A stretch of 11,398 nt of DNA from Chitinophagaceae bacterium UBA4412 (GCA_002400445.1 DGQO01000209.1:1-11398); one strand, 5' to 3'; positions 1 to 7,679 are shown, counted from the first letter of the stretch. Numbers and translations are program-made. The notes: generated by a model not told the origin, from the letters alone.

Positions 1-40
1 TTTTGCCATACTCACAAGACAAAAAAACTAGCACCTTCAT
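1..40 (-). CDS. possible 5' end of a gene leaving the left edge
   Basis: A minus-strand ATG at 38-40 opens 13 codons that reach the window edge without a stop and read MKVLVFLSCEYGK. It lies beyond the terminator of the fasciclin gene, where a new unit could begin. A near-match to the Bacteroidota -7 box (TAACTTTT on the minus strand, 57-64) sits 16 bases before the ATG. The fragment is too short to assign to a family, and the reading frame could be chance. Confidence 0.3.
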   Translation of the reverse strand, partial: MKVLVFLSCEYGK

Positions 41-100
41 TGCATGAACTACCACAAAAAGTTATTCAGTTCAATTGTGAATAAACCACCCTAAAAAAAA

Positions 101-137
101 GAAAATAAAAAAAGGCTGCCTACTTATGAGACAGCCT
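101..137 (-). terminator. rho-independent terminator after the fasciclin gene
   Basis: Reading the minus strand, AGGCTG (132-137) pairs with CAGCCT (113-118) across a 13-base loop. A T-rich run (106-112, then TTTTC) follows directly. It lies 27 bases past the stop of the fasciclin lipoprotein gene, in the correct orientation to end it. Confidence 0.75.
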
Positions 138-163
138 CATTCCTCAAACAACAAATCAAAATA

Positions 164-745
164 TTACTTTTTAGGCAACATTACCGCATCAATTACATGG
201 GTAACACCATTGCTGCTTACCACATCTGGGATGGTAACAGTCGCACCATCCACCATTACTTTGCCATCTTTAATGGTCACTTTTAATTCTTTGCCTTCTA
301 CGGTTTTAAGCATCATACCATCTTTCAGGTCTGCAGCTTTATAAGTGCCTGGTACTACGTGGTAGGTAAGTACATCAGTAAGGTCTTTTTTCATTTCAGG
401 CTTCAGCAGCTTATCTACAGTGCCAGCTGGTAATTTGTCAAAAGCTGCATTTGTAGGCGCAAACACCGTAAATGGTCCGGCACCGCTAAGTGTTTCTACC
501 AGGCCTGCTGCTTTCACTGCTGCTACCAAGGTTGTGTGATCTGCAGAACCCATGGCATTTTCCACAATGTTTTTAGAAGGAACCATATTGGCTCCGCCCA
601 CCATTACACCCGCTTCTACCGGCATTGTAGTAGCGGTAGTGGTATCAGTAGCAACAGTTTCAGTTACAGTTTCTTTTGGGGCATCGTTACATGCTGCAAT
701 AGCCAAAGCTGCCAGCAGAACGGTACCTAAAATTTGCTTTTTCAT
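164..745 (-). CDS. fasciclin (FAS1) domain lipoprotein
   Basis: The 193-residue product is a secreted lipoprotein with one FAS1 domain. Residues 1-18 form a lipoprotein signal peptide (MKKQ, a hydrophobic stretch, then AIAAC), so Cys19 should be lipidated and the protein anchored in the envelope. A Thr/Val-rich linker (about 22-55) leads to the FAS1 domain at about 58-191. Family marks seen are the H1-like stretch [17 protein letters not shown] (90-106), the central YH pair (128-129) and the H2-like HVIDAVMLP (183-191). FAS1 domains generally mediate adhesion or protein/carbohydrate contact; the ligand here is unknown. The ATG at 743-745 is chosen because it gives an exact signal peptide. It has its own terminator and no same-strand partner nearby, so it is probably a single-gene unit. 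Family assignment is firm, the role is not. Confidence 0.95.
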   Translation of the reverse strand: MKKQILGTVLLAALAIAACNDAPKETVTETVATDTTTATTMPVEAGVMVGGANMVPSKNIVENAMGSADHTTLVAAVKAAGLVETLSGAGPFTVFAPTNAAFDKLPAGTVDKLLKPEMKKDLTDVLTYHVVPGTYKAADLKDGMMLKTVEGKELKVTIKDGKVMVDGATVTIPDVVSSNGVTHVIDAVMLPKK

Positions 746-888
746 GTTCTAGTTTTAAATTATTTAATGATGATGATTTACGAAAATTTGTTCCCGGGAG
801 ATTTCACAGGTAAACAAACTTTTTTATTTAAGGTTCATTTTTTTACAATAATCTTTGATGGCCTTGCGTTATGATAAAAACTAATGCG

Positions 889-1035
889 ATGAAGAAAGCA
901 CATGAAACCCATATTGTAATTTGGTCATTCATGAATTTCATACACAAGCTATTTCAACCGGCTACTTTATCTACCATGAAGTTTTACCGCAGAAAAGACA
1001 AACGAAGAGCAAGACAGATGGACATGATGCGCTAG
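889..1035 (+). CDS. candidate small basic protein, 48 aa
   Basis: This open frame lies in the gap between the fasciclin and helicase genes, on the opposite strand to both. From the ATG at 889 it encodes 48 residues: a mixed hydrophobic segment (about 8-31), then a strongly basic stretch (YRRKDKRRARQ) and a Met-rich end (MDMMR). An in-frame ATG at 871 would add six residues. I prefer 889 because a near-match to the -7 box (AATCTTTG, 850-857; first base off consensus) lies 31 bases before it, similar to the spacing at gcvT. No clear -33 element or terminator is seen. I recognise no family. The basic end could suit nucleic-acid or membrane contact, but that is a guess and the frame may be non-coding. 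Confidence 0.35.
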   Translation: MKKAHETHIVIWSFMNFIHKLFQPATLSTMKFYRRKDKRRARQMDMMR

Positions 1036-1086
1036 ACGTCAATTTGCTTCGGAAATTACGGTCGCAAAAAATCAGAAGATTTCCGC

Positions 1087-1117
1087 TTGACAAAAAATAA
1101 TATCATTAATATCTTTA
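1087..1117 (+). promoter_or_regulatory. promoter for the 43-aa ORF / small RNA
   Basis: TTG at 1087-1089 is followed after 20 bases by TATCTTTA (1110-1117), one base from the Bacteroidota -7 consensus TAnnTTTG, with the usual 19-21 spacing. The same stretch reads as a sigma70-like promoter: TTGACA, a 17-base gap, then TATCTT. Transcription would start near 1124, about 20 bases before the ATG at 1143. Confidence 0.6.
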
Positions 1118-1142
1118 TCTCCCGTTTTAAAAATCCAATTTT

Positions 1143-1274
1143 ATGAAAAAAAATGAACCTAGTCAATCAGCATTTTTAGTGTTGGCGAAGTCCGTTAGGG
1201 TCTTGTTTCAAAGCTTATTTTTTCTTGACTCTGACCGTGATTTTCAGCGCTTGAAAAGTTTTATTGCATCTTAA
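1143..1274 (+). CDS. candidate small protein, 43 aa, with own promoter and terminator
   Basis: An ATG at 1143 opens 43 codons ending in TAA at 1272-1274. The product begins MKKNEPSQSAF, continues with a hydrophobic, amphipathic-looking middle (about 11-28, including VRVLFQSLFFL), and ends in a charged helix-like tail (DSDRDFQRLKSFIAS). It has no cysteine, no signal peptide and no long enough membrane span. An AT-rich leader without a Shine-Dalgarno is normal in Bacteroidota. A good promoter lies just upstream and a strong hairpin lies 22 bases past the stop, so the unit is a transcript of about 200 bases. I recognise no family. It could be a small protein, or a small RNA whose open frame is incidental. 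Transcription is better supported than translation. Confidence 0.5.
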   Translation: MKKNEPSQSAFLVLAKSVRVLFQSLFFLDSDRDFQRLKSFIAS

Positions 1275-1296
1275 TCAGCTGCAAACGCATTCTATC

Positions 1297-1329
1297 AAAA
1301 ATTCCTTTGGCATGGCCAAAGGAATTTTT
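1297..1329. terminator. bidirectional terminator, 15-bp perfect stem
   Basis: Positions 1297-1311 and 1315-1329 are exact reverse complements (AAAAATTCCTTTGGC) with a three-base ATG loop. Because the stem ends in A5/T5 runs it works on both strands: for the plus-strand 43-aa ORF ending at 1274 and for the minus-strand helicase gene ending at 1353. Confidence 0.9.
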
Positions 1330-1352
1330 GCTTTATGCATGCCCCTCTTGTT

Positions 1353-4300
1353 TTAGCTAAATAAGTATTCCACATCAGCCTTAGTAAGGGTTTTTACAAA
1401 CCCGTTATCGTCCGTAATCAGTTCACGGGCAAGGGTGCGCTTGCGCTCCTGGAGTTGGAGAATTTTATCTTCGATGGTGTCAATACAGATCATTCTGTAT
1501 GCAAAAATATTCTTGGTCTGGCCTATGCGATGCGTGCGGTCAATGGCTTGTTGCTCTACTGCAGGATTCCACCAGGGATCTACGATATACACATAATCGG
1601 CGGCCGTCAGGTTCAGGCCCACACCCCCTGCTTTAAGAGAAATGAGAAACACCCGGCATTCGTCGTTATTTTGAAAATTCTGAATTGCTCGCTCTCTTTC
1701 GAGTGTAGAAGTGCTACCATCAAAATATTCAAAGGGTATTTCGTGTTCTTTAAGTTTTGCCTTGATGAGGGCCAGCATACCCAGGAATTGGGAAAAAATA
1801 AGGGCTTTATGGTCACCGATATTTTCCGTAATCTCCCGGGTTAACTCTTCGAGTTTTATGGAATGGTTTGGAAACTTTTCGGCCTCATTTAAGATGGCAG
1901 GACTATCGCATATCTGCCGCAGCTTCATCAAACCCTGAAGGATGGTAAGTTGAGAACGATCGATACCCTGATCTTCGATGGTACCCATAATTTTATCCCG
2001 GTAACTATTCCGGTAGGCATCATAAATCTTCCGCTGTTCTTTTTCCATTTCACAAAAAAGGATGGTCTCTGTTTTCTCTGGAAGATCTTTGGCCACCTGT
2101 TCTTTTGTACGACGAAGAATGAATGGAAAAAGCAATTTTCGCAGGTGTACTTTTTGTTCCAGTTCGCCAAACTTATCGATAGGTGTGGCAAATTCATTTC
2201 TAAAAAATTCCATAGTACCCAGCAGGCCGGGATTAAGGAAATTCATTTGCGCAAAAATATCAAAGGTGTTATTCTGTAGCGGTGTACCACTCATGCAAAT
2301 CCTGTTTTTGGCATTGAGCAAGCTGGCAGCCTTCGTTACTTTTGACGAAGGATTTTTAATCGCCTGGCTTTCGTCCAGCACTACATAATCAAAATATATT
2401 TTAAGGAATAGCTGAACGTCACTTCTCAGGGTACCATAGGTTGTGATAATGATGTTGAACTTTTGCAGTTCCAAAAAGTTTCGCTCCCTTGCGCTACCAT
2501 GATGAATATGATAGGTGAGAGAGGGGGTGAATTTTTTTACTTCATTTTGCCAGTTGTAGATGAGCGTAGTGGGGCAAACCACAATGGCCTTGAGCCCGCC
2601 AGTAGTATTGCGATAATGATCGAGCATAGTAAGCGCCTGCACCGTTTTACCCAAACCCATATCATCTGCAAGTATTCCTCCCCAGCCTACATCATTTAAA
2701 TAATTGAGCCATTGAAATCCTGCCAACTGATACGGTCGCAGTATTTCTGCAACTTCCACCGGCGCCGGTGTTTCCGGAATATTTTTAAACGCTCTGAGGC
2801 GTTCAAATTTTTCATCAAGCGCAAAACTCAATTCCTCCTCGCTACGATTTTCATAGAGCTCATCTATCACACTCATGTGGTATTTGCTCAGCCGCAGACG
2901 ATCTGTTTTTCCATCGCCCACTTTAAACAACAGCGCATATTTTTTCAGCCATTCATCAGGCAAAATTCCCAGGGTGCCATCGCTCAGTTGTACAAAAGAT
3001 TGCTTGCCAGCCAGCGCTTTTTTAATTTCTGAAATACCCACACGCTGCTTGCCAAATTCAACTTCCACTTTAGCATCAAACCAATCCAGGCCGCTGCTCA
3101 CATGAATATGCGTATTGGGCCGGGCAGTATTAAACCGGAAATTTTTAAGCGCCTCAAAACCATACACCGGAATTTTCATATCCTTCATGGCATCTACAAA
3201 AAGAAAAAACCAATTGTTGCGCAGCACATCTGCTCCACGCAGGGCAAGGCTTCCATTCTCTGGTTGCCGGAGGAAAGAACTGTGCAACGTTTCCAATTTT
3301 TCCAGAAAATTTTGCTCGGCTTCTATATTCCGGTGAATCACTAAAATCTTATCGCCATCCGGAATGGTAAGCGTGGGCTTATCTGTAAGCTTTGTATCTA
3401 CGCCCTTGTAATTAAATACGGGTTGAAAAAGAAGGTAGTCTCCTTTTTCCTGTAGCAATAACCTGATTTCTGGTGCGGTATCTTTTACTTCACGGGTGAG
3501 GGATTTATCAAATTCAACCTGGTACTCCTTTGTAAGCGGCAGAATAACCGTGCGCATTTTCTCTTGCCAACTTTCCTTTTTTAGTTTTTGATTTCCCTGC
3601 CGGGTAAACTTCTCTGCCTGCAGGCTATCTTCTGCGTTTTGCCATAAGTAGAGGGCTCCATTATGCTGGAAAAGGAGGCTGCTCTCACTTTCATTATCGC
3701 TAAACTCCATTGTTTCTATGCCTGCCCTTGCTGTGCACAAAATTTCAAAATTGCTATCCCTGGCAAGCACCTGGAATACAGGGGTAATTAACTGATCGGC
3801 AAGTATAACCTGCTGCAGGTTTGCCGTTTTAAAAGGCTTTCCTTTTTGCAATACAAAAGCAAAAGGACTTTGCGCATACTCCGTAAAAATCTTTCTCAGT
3901 TTTGGATGTAAGTATTCTGTGATGAGCGCCTTGGTTTCTTCGGGCAGCTCATCTCCTTCTGTATGAATGATGTTTTCCCAAATGCCACTAAAAGGTGAGT
4001 TACGATTAAGATACTTATTCAGTTCGCTATCCTGCAGCTTACGCACTTGCTGAAATAATTGCTTGTCGTCTTCTGAAAACCCTTCTGTATTTACAAATTT
4101 AGAGAGGTCAAGTTTTTCTGTTTTGCCTAAGAATTTTTCTTGTTGATCATCTGTTTCTCCTTGCACAGCATCAATGGTAAACCCCGGGAAAGTTTTATGG
4201 TTATAGTTAAATACTACACCAAGACGAATATTTTTTTCTGGCAGGCTGGGTGCGGCAGCAACGGGTTCAGCAATAGGAGCCGTTAAAAAAGGTACTTGCC

Positions 4301-5192
4301 GTGCCGTGGAAACCGGTGCCGGGGCCGTTACTCGTTTTATAGAAGCATCTAATAATTTCAGGAAAGGTTTTCCTTCTTTGTATATAAATTCAAATTTGCC
4401 GGTGAGATCGTCTTGCAGGCTGTAACCATAGATTTGCAAGAGCTTATTTTTCTCTTTATCCATGTTTCGGATAGAGTCAAAATAAGACGGCCCATAGGCA
4501 TTGAGCAGTTGCAGAAACAGTAATGTTTTATGCTCGCAAAGCGGGTGTTCTGTTTCATTGCAATTGCAGGAAGTATCAAAATTGCGTTCGTCGTTTTTCT
4601 GAATTACCAGGGAGAATGGCTCTCCTTCGTAAATCATGTCTGCTTCCACTCTTTCGTCTGCAGCTTTTAGAATATTAGCCTTTGTGGTGCGGAGCATAAT
4701 TTCTGCTTTCTGATAAATACCCGGAGAAGAAAGCATCTTGATCATTTTGAGATCAATGTTTTTCATTTTGGCCACAGTATGTTTTTGGTCATACTGGATG
4801 GCACTGCTCATGAGCATATTTTTATCTACCATATCCTGCAGGCGGAATAGTGCTGCGGATTCGTGCCTGCAAATTTCGCCAAGGTTATAGGGGCAGGTGC
4901 ATCGCAGAGAAATGAGGCGGGCATCTGCATATTGCTGTATGTAAACTTTGTAGAAAGTACTGTACACATCATCCTTTACCCGGAATACAATATTGCCCAT
5001 GAGTTCATCATGTTCAATCATTTCTACAAAGCCAAGGCCATTGATTTTTTTGCCACGGCGAATTACTTCGTCGGTACCATTATTATAGATATGCTTAATA
5101 AGGTGCGGTAATGCCAAAATACGTGAGTTTAAGATGTGCTCTGTAGAAACGCAAAGCCAAAAAGCAGGTAAGTGCCGTTCACACTTGAGCAA
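1353..5192 (-). CDS. SNF2-family helicase with two SWIM zinc motifs
   Basis: A large DNA-dependent ATPase of the bacterial SNF2/HepA-like group, up to 1279 residues. The N-terminus has two SWIM-type zinc motifs (CxC-x7-CxH): C98, C100, C108, H110 and C209, C211, C219, H221. A long divergent middle (about 240-810) shows no domain I can name. The helicase core fills about 819-1279: Walker A GLGKT (846-850), motif II DESQ (940-943), motif III SGTPLQN (968-974), then the second lobe with SLKAGGVGLNLT and the arginine-finger motif DRTHRIGQ (1218-1225). The family remodels protein-DNA or polymerase-DNA complexes; the substrate here is unknown. The start is uncertain. No in-frame ATG exists between the upstream stop (5223-5225) and Met58, and 5192 is a TTG. 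A TTG at 5112-5114 (residue 27, giving MALPHLIKHIYNNGT) is at least as likely. It appears to be monocistronic. Confidence 0.95.
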   Translation of the reverse strand: MLKCERHLPAFWLCVSTEHILNSRILALPHLIKHIYNNGTDEVIRRGKKINGLGFVEMIEHDELMGNIVFRVKDDVYSTFYKVYIQQYADARLISLRCTCPYNLGEICRHESAALFRLQDMVDKNMLMSSAIQYDQKHTVAKMKNIDLKMIKMLSSPGIYQKAEIMLRTTKANILKAADERVEADMIYEGEPFSLVIQKNDERNFDTSCNCNETEHPLCEHKTLLFLQLLNAYGPSYFDSIRNMDKEKNKLLQIYGYSLQDDLTGKFEFIYKEGKPFLKLLDASIKRVTAPAPVSTARQVPFLTAPIAEPVAAAPSLPEKNIRLGVVFNYNHKTFPGFTIDAVQGETDDQQEKFLGKTEKLDLSKFVNTEGFSEDDKQLFQQVRKLQDSELNKYLNRNSPFSGIWENIIHTEGDELPEETKALITEYLHPKLRKIFTEYAQSPFAFVLQKGKPFKTANLQQVILADQLITPVFQVLARDSNFEILCTARAGIETMEFSDNESESSLLFQHNGALYLWQNAEDSLQAEKFTRQGNQKLKKESWQEKMRTVILPLTKEYQVEFDKSLTREVKDTAPEIRLLLQEKGDYLLFQPVFNYKGVDTKLTDKPTLTIPDGDKILVIHRNIEAEQNFLEKLETLHSSFLRQPENGSLALRGADVLRNNWFFLFVDAMKDMKIPVYGFEALKNFRFNTARPNTHIHVSSGLDWFDAKVEVEFGKQRVGISEIKKALAGKQSFVQLSDGTLGILPDEWLKKYALLFKVGDGKTDRLRLSKYHMSVIDELYENRSEEELSFALDEKFERLRAFKNIPETPAPVEVAEILRPYQLAGFQWLNYLNDVGWGGILADDMGLGKTVQALTMLDHYRNTTGGLKAIVVCPTTLIYNWQNEVKKFTPSLTYHIHHGSARERNFLELQKFNIIITTYGTLRSDVQLFLKIYFDYVVLDESQAIKNPSSKVTKAASLLNAKNRICMSGTPLQNNTFDIFAQMNFLNPGLLGTMEFFRNEFATPIDKFGELEQKVHLRKLLFPFILRRTKEQVAKDLPEKTETILFCEMEKEQRKIYDAYRNSYRDKIMGTIEDQGIDRSQLTILQGLMKLRQICDSPAILNEAEKFPNHSIKLEELTREITENIGDHKALIFSQFLGMLALIKAKLKEHEIPFEYFDGSTSTLERERAIQNFQNNDECRVFLISLKAGGVGLNLTAADYVYIVDPWWNPAVEQQAIDRTHRIGQTKNIFAYRMICIDTIEDKILQLQERKRTLARELITDDNGFVKTLTKADVEYLFS

Positions 5193-5196
5193 TTCG

Positions 5197-5204
5197 CAAA
5201 AGTA
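5197..5204 (-). promoter_or_regulatory. candidate -7 box for the helicase gene
   Basis: The minus strand reads TACTTTTG here, an exact match to TAnnTTTG. It sits between the terminator of the upstream gene and the helicase ORF. No good -33 element is seen at the right distance. If it is used, transcription starts near 5190, at or inside the TTG at 5190-5192, which favours a start further in. Confidence 0.4.
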
Positions 5205-5208
5205 AAGG

Positions 5209-5236
5209 AAAAAAACGGAGCCTCACGAAGGCTTTG
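5209..5236 (-). terminator. probable terminator after the ComB-type gene
   Basis: On the minus strand AGCCT (5229-5233) pairs with AGGCT (5219-5223) around a five-base loop. Three bases (CCG) follow, then seven T's (5209-5215). The stem is short, but the T-run and its place 27 bases past the stop of the gene at 5264 fit a terminator. Confidence 0.55.
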
Positions 5237-5263
5237 CAATGATTTTAGATAACAGCATGCTGG

Positions 5264-6025
5264 TTAAACAGGCACACTGATGAGTTTACCATCCCGGTAA
5301 GAAGGCAGCACATTTGCTCCGCCTGGCGTAAGGCAGAATCGAATATCTTTTTCCAATCCGTATTTCATGAGCCGGGTATAATGAGAAGCTTGCTTTTCCT
5401 TCATAAACTCAAAAAGATCTTCTTTTGCTGCGAGGTACAAACTATGGGCAATACCGGCAGCATCACATCTAATATCAAAATGTTCTCGCAACTGATCAAT
5501 AATAGCACCGGCAAATAAGGTGTCTTCAATATTTACCCGGTCTTTCCAGGCGGCACATGCAAGTACCACCGGCTGATTTCTATTGCGTAAGTGATCGCAA
5601 ACGGCTTGCAGGTTTGGAAATGAACCCGTAATAATTTCTTTGGCACCATTATCCAGGGCCATGTGCAGGAGCTTAGTGCCGTTTGTGGTGGTGAGCACGA
5701 GCGTTTTCCCTTTTACAAAAGATTCAGGATATTCAAAAGGAGAGTTGCCATGCTGCAACCCTTCTGCCACTACGCCATCTCTTTCGCCGGCGGTGATGGC
5801 TTCTATTTGCTTTCCAATGCGAATACATTCTGCCACACTATCAACAGGTACAATTGCTTTAGCGCCGTTATGCAAGGCAGTGGCAATGGTGGAAGTGGCC
5901 CGAAGCACATCAATGATAACAACAATACTGCTGCTCAATTCGTAAAGATGCACTAAAGCAGGCGACAGACTTACATATAAAGACGGCTTTTCGCCGGCAA
6001 CTTTTTTATATTTTCCTCTTTCCAT
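5264..6025 (-). CDS. comB: 2-phosphosulfolactate phosphatase family protein (ComB-like)
   Basis: The 253-residue product matches the ComB family, whose characterised archaeal member hydrolyses 2-phosphosulfolactate to sulfolactate and phosphate during coenzyme M synthesis. Family blocks seen are IDVLRATST (38-46), GERDG (80-84), the glycine-rich GNSPFE (93-98), TTTNGT (112-117), the A-C-A-A-W region (156-160) and EDTLFAG (167-173), with a C-terminal DIRFCLTPGG (227-236). Length is normal for the family and no signal peptide is present, so it should be cytoplasmic. The ATG at 6023-6025 is the only good start, although about 13 residues precede the usual first conserved strand. It begins 54 bp after gcvT ends, with no terminator between, so the two are probably one transcript. 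Bacteroidota are not known to make coenzyme M, so the true substrate is open. The symbol reflects family membership only. Confidence 0.9.
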   Translation of the reverse strand: MERGKYKKVAGEKPSLYVSLSPALVHLYELSSSIVVIIDVLRATSTIATALHNGAKAIVPVDSVAECIRIGKQIEAITAGERDGVVAEGLQHGNSPFEYPESFVKGKTLVLTTTNGTKLLHMALDNGAKEIITGSFPNLQAVCDHLRNRNQPVVLACAAWKDRVNIEDTLFAGAIIDQLREHFDIRCDAAGIAHSLYLAAKEDLFEFMKEKQASHYTRLMKYGLEKDIRFCLTPGGANVLPSYRDGKLISVPV

Positions 6026-6079
6026 TTGGTAAGGCTAAAAACTCCAGGGTGAAACAAATCGGTTAGGGCTTGAAACAAG

Positions 6080-7165
6080 TTAGGCAAAAGGCATTTTAAC
6101 TACGATAGCTTTGAGTAATGTATTACGAATGCTGATAAAAATCTCCGAACCAATTGCGGCCGAAATGGGCTGCACATAACCCATTCCAATGGCCTTTCCT
6201 AAAGTTGGAGATTGGGTACCGGAGGTAACTTGGCCAATTACATTTCCTTCAAAATCTTTGATTTCATGCCCATGGCGGGCAATCCCTCTTTCCTGCATTT
6301 CAAAACCAACCAGCTTCCTGGCGGGTCCATTAGCTTTCTGTTGTTCAAAAATAGATCTAGACGTAAAATCCTTACTGAATTTTGTGATCCAGCCCAGGCC
6401 GGCTTCCATTGGAGATGTGGTATCATCAATGTCATTGCCATATAAGCAGAAGCCCATCTCCAGGCGGAGTGTATCTCTTGCACCGAGGCCAATAGGCTTT
6501 ATTCCCTGTGGCTTTCCGGCTTCAAAAAGTGCATTCCAGATTTTATCAGCGGCATCATCTTTATCTTCAAAATAGATTTCTACTCCGCCTGCGCCTGTAT
6601 ATCCTGTGGCACTGATGAGCACATTATCTACGCCTGCAAAGGTGCCTTTTATAAACGTGTAATATTTTAGGTTGAGTACATCAAGCCCGGTAAGCGATTG
6701 CACAACCCGGGTGGCCTGTGGTCCCTGTATGGCAAGCAGGCAGGTTTTATGAGAGATATCTTCCATATCCACATTGCCTGTGTTGTGTTTGCTTATCCAT
6801 TCCCAGTCTTTTGCAATATTACCTGCATTTACCACGAGCATATACACGGCATCCTTTTTAATGCAATAGATGAGCAGATCGTCTACGATGCCCCCTTGTT
6901 CGTTTGGCAGGCAACTGTATTGCGCTTGTCCATCATTAAGTTTTGAAGCATCATTACTGCAAATGCGTTGTATAAGATCAAGTGCACCCTCACCTTTAAG
7001 CATAAACTCGCCCATATGGCTCACATCAAAAACCCCTACACTGTTGCGAACCGCAGCATGCTCGTCATTTATACCAGTGTAAGAAATAGGCATATTAAAG
7101 CCGGCAAATTCAGCCATTTTTGCGCCGAGTGCTATGTGTTTTGCCGTAAAAGCGGTCTGTTTCAT
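6080..7165 (-). CDS. gcvT: glycine cleavage system T protein (aminomethyltransferase)
   Basis: GcvT takes the aminomethyl group from the lipoylated H protein, passes a one-carbon unit to tetrahydrofolate and releases ammonia, in the cytoplasm. The 361-residue product has normal family length. Marks are the N-terminal [12 protein letters not shown] (18-29), [10 protein letters not shown] (45-54), the conserved Asp pair in [10 protein letters not shown] (91-100) that holds the catalytic Asp, the IQGP block (147-150), [11 protein letters not shown] (228-238) and SPMEAGLGW (251-259). The usual Glu after GYTG is replaced by Ala ([10 protein letters not shown], 188-197). The frame stays open to 7294, but those 43 codons look non-coding and contain the promoter, so the ATG at 7163-7165 is chosen. 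gcvH and gcvP are not in this window. comB follows 54 bp downstream. Confidence 0.97.
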   Translation of the reverse strand: MKQTAFTAKHIALGAKMAEFAGFNMPISYTGINDEHAAVRNSVGVFDVSHMGEFMLKGEGALDLIQRICSNDASKLNDGQAQYSCLPNEQGGIVDDLLIYCIKKDAVYMLVVNAGNIAKDWEWISKHNTGNVDMEDISHKTCLLAIQGPQATRVVQSLTGLDVLNLKYYTFIKGTFAGVDNVLISATGYTGAGGVEIYFEDKDDAADKIWNALFEAGKPQGIKPIGLGARDTLRLEMGFCLYGNDIDDTTSPMEAGLGWITKFSKDFTSRSIFEQQKANGPARKLVGFEMQERGIARHGHEIKDFEGNVIGQVTSGTQSPTLGKAIGMGYVQPISAAIGSEIFISIRNTLLKAIVVKMPFA

Positions 7166-7195
7166 AATCGTGTGATAAGTGGAAAATATTGGCTG

Positions 7196-7203
7196 CAAAT
7201 GTA
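7196..7203 (-). promoter_or_regulatory. -7 promoter box for gcvT
   Basis: The minus strand reads TACATTTG, an exact match to the Bacteroidota -7 consensus TAnnTTTG, ending 30 bases before the gcvT ATG. A -33 TTG is not clear (TTAG near 7224-7227). It would give a leader of about 24 bases and supports the shorter gcvT start. Confidence 0.5.
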
Positions 7204-7379
7204 ATTGAAAAACCGGGGAGGATCTAAGCTGTTTTTTGTGCCTGGTTTTAGTATTGAAGTGCCTTAAGCAAACGATTGAATATAGAACGCACAAGAGATG
7301 CCGTTATGTTCCTAAACAGTGAGCGCAAGGGAACAATTAGTTTACTTTATCATCCTGCACCTGGTTAATGCTTCTACGT

Positions 7380-7679
7380 TTATTTTATAATATTCAGGAG
7401 CAAGAAAACAATGATGATAAGAATGCCGATGAGAGAAAATCCGAAAAAATACTCCCCCGCTTTTTCTGCCCACCGTTCATTGTTCGGATTAGATGTTTGA
7501 ATGGAATAAAAAGAAAATAAGCAGGAGAAAATAAGTAACAATGCAACAACAGAGGTGAACTCGTCAATCAAACTTTTATCCGAATAATTGGCACTGCGTA
7601 AGGATGTAATAACAAAGAGACAAAATCCTAAAAGAGTGGCGGAAGTGTTTAGGATATGTTGTGAAGATTTGTTGGGCAT
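7380..7679 (-). CDS. small three-helix membrane protein of unknown function
   Basis: The ORF encodes 99 residues from an ATG at 7677-7679. Three hydrophobic spans are visible at about 10-27, 42-60 and 77-97, the last very Ile/Leu-rich and ending in LLNIIK. Loops are short: SANYSDKSLIDEF between the first two, and TSNPNNERWAEKAGEYF between the last two. There is no cleavable signal peptide, so it should be an inner-membrane protein. I do not recognise a named family, though the layout resembles small membrane proteins common in Bacteroidota. It lies 214 bases past the gcvT start region and about 220 bases from the PspC gene, and no clear promoter or terminator is seen, so it looks like a solitary gene. 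That it is a real gene is well supported by length and coherent topology. Confidence 0.75.
   Translation of the reverse strand: MPNKSSQHILNTSATLLGFCLFVITSLRSANYSDKSLIDEFTSVVALLLIFSCLFSFYSIQTSNPNNERWAEKAGEYFFGFSLIGILIIIVFLLLNIIK

Noticed and set aside
1050..1085. Inverted repeat CGGAAAT...ATTTCCG after the 48-aa ORF, considered as its terminator
   Set aside because: The loop is over 20 bases and no T-run follows, so it does not look like a terminator.
1455..1844. Long plus-strand open frame (129 codons) opposite the helicase gene
   Set aside because: It is an antisense shadow of the conserved helicase C-terminal lobe; the minus strand carries the SNF2 motifs. Other plus-strand frames inside the helicase, gcvT, comB and pspC genes were dropped for the same reason.
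7196..7203. Riboswitch for glycine in the gcvT leader
   Set aside because: Glycine riboswitches need about 100 or more structured bases; the predicted leader here is only about 24 bases and shows no such fold.
7166..7294. 43-codon N-terminal extension of gcvT
   Set aside because: The frame is open, but the added residues do not resemble GcvT and the stretch contains an exact -7 promoter box, so it is leader DNA and not coding.
7307..7335. Inverted repeat TGTTCC...GGAACA between gcvT and the small membrane protein
   Set aside because: A six-base stem with a 17-base loop and no T-run is weak and likely chance; no neighbouring gene depends on it clearly.
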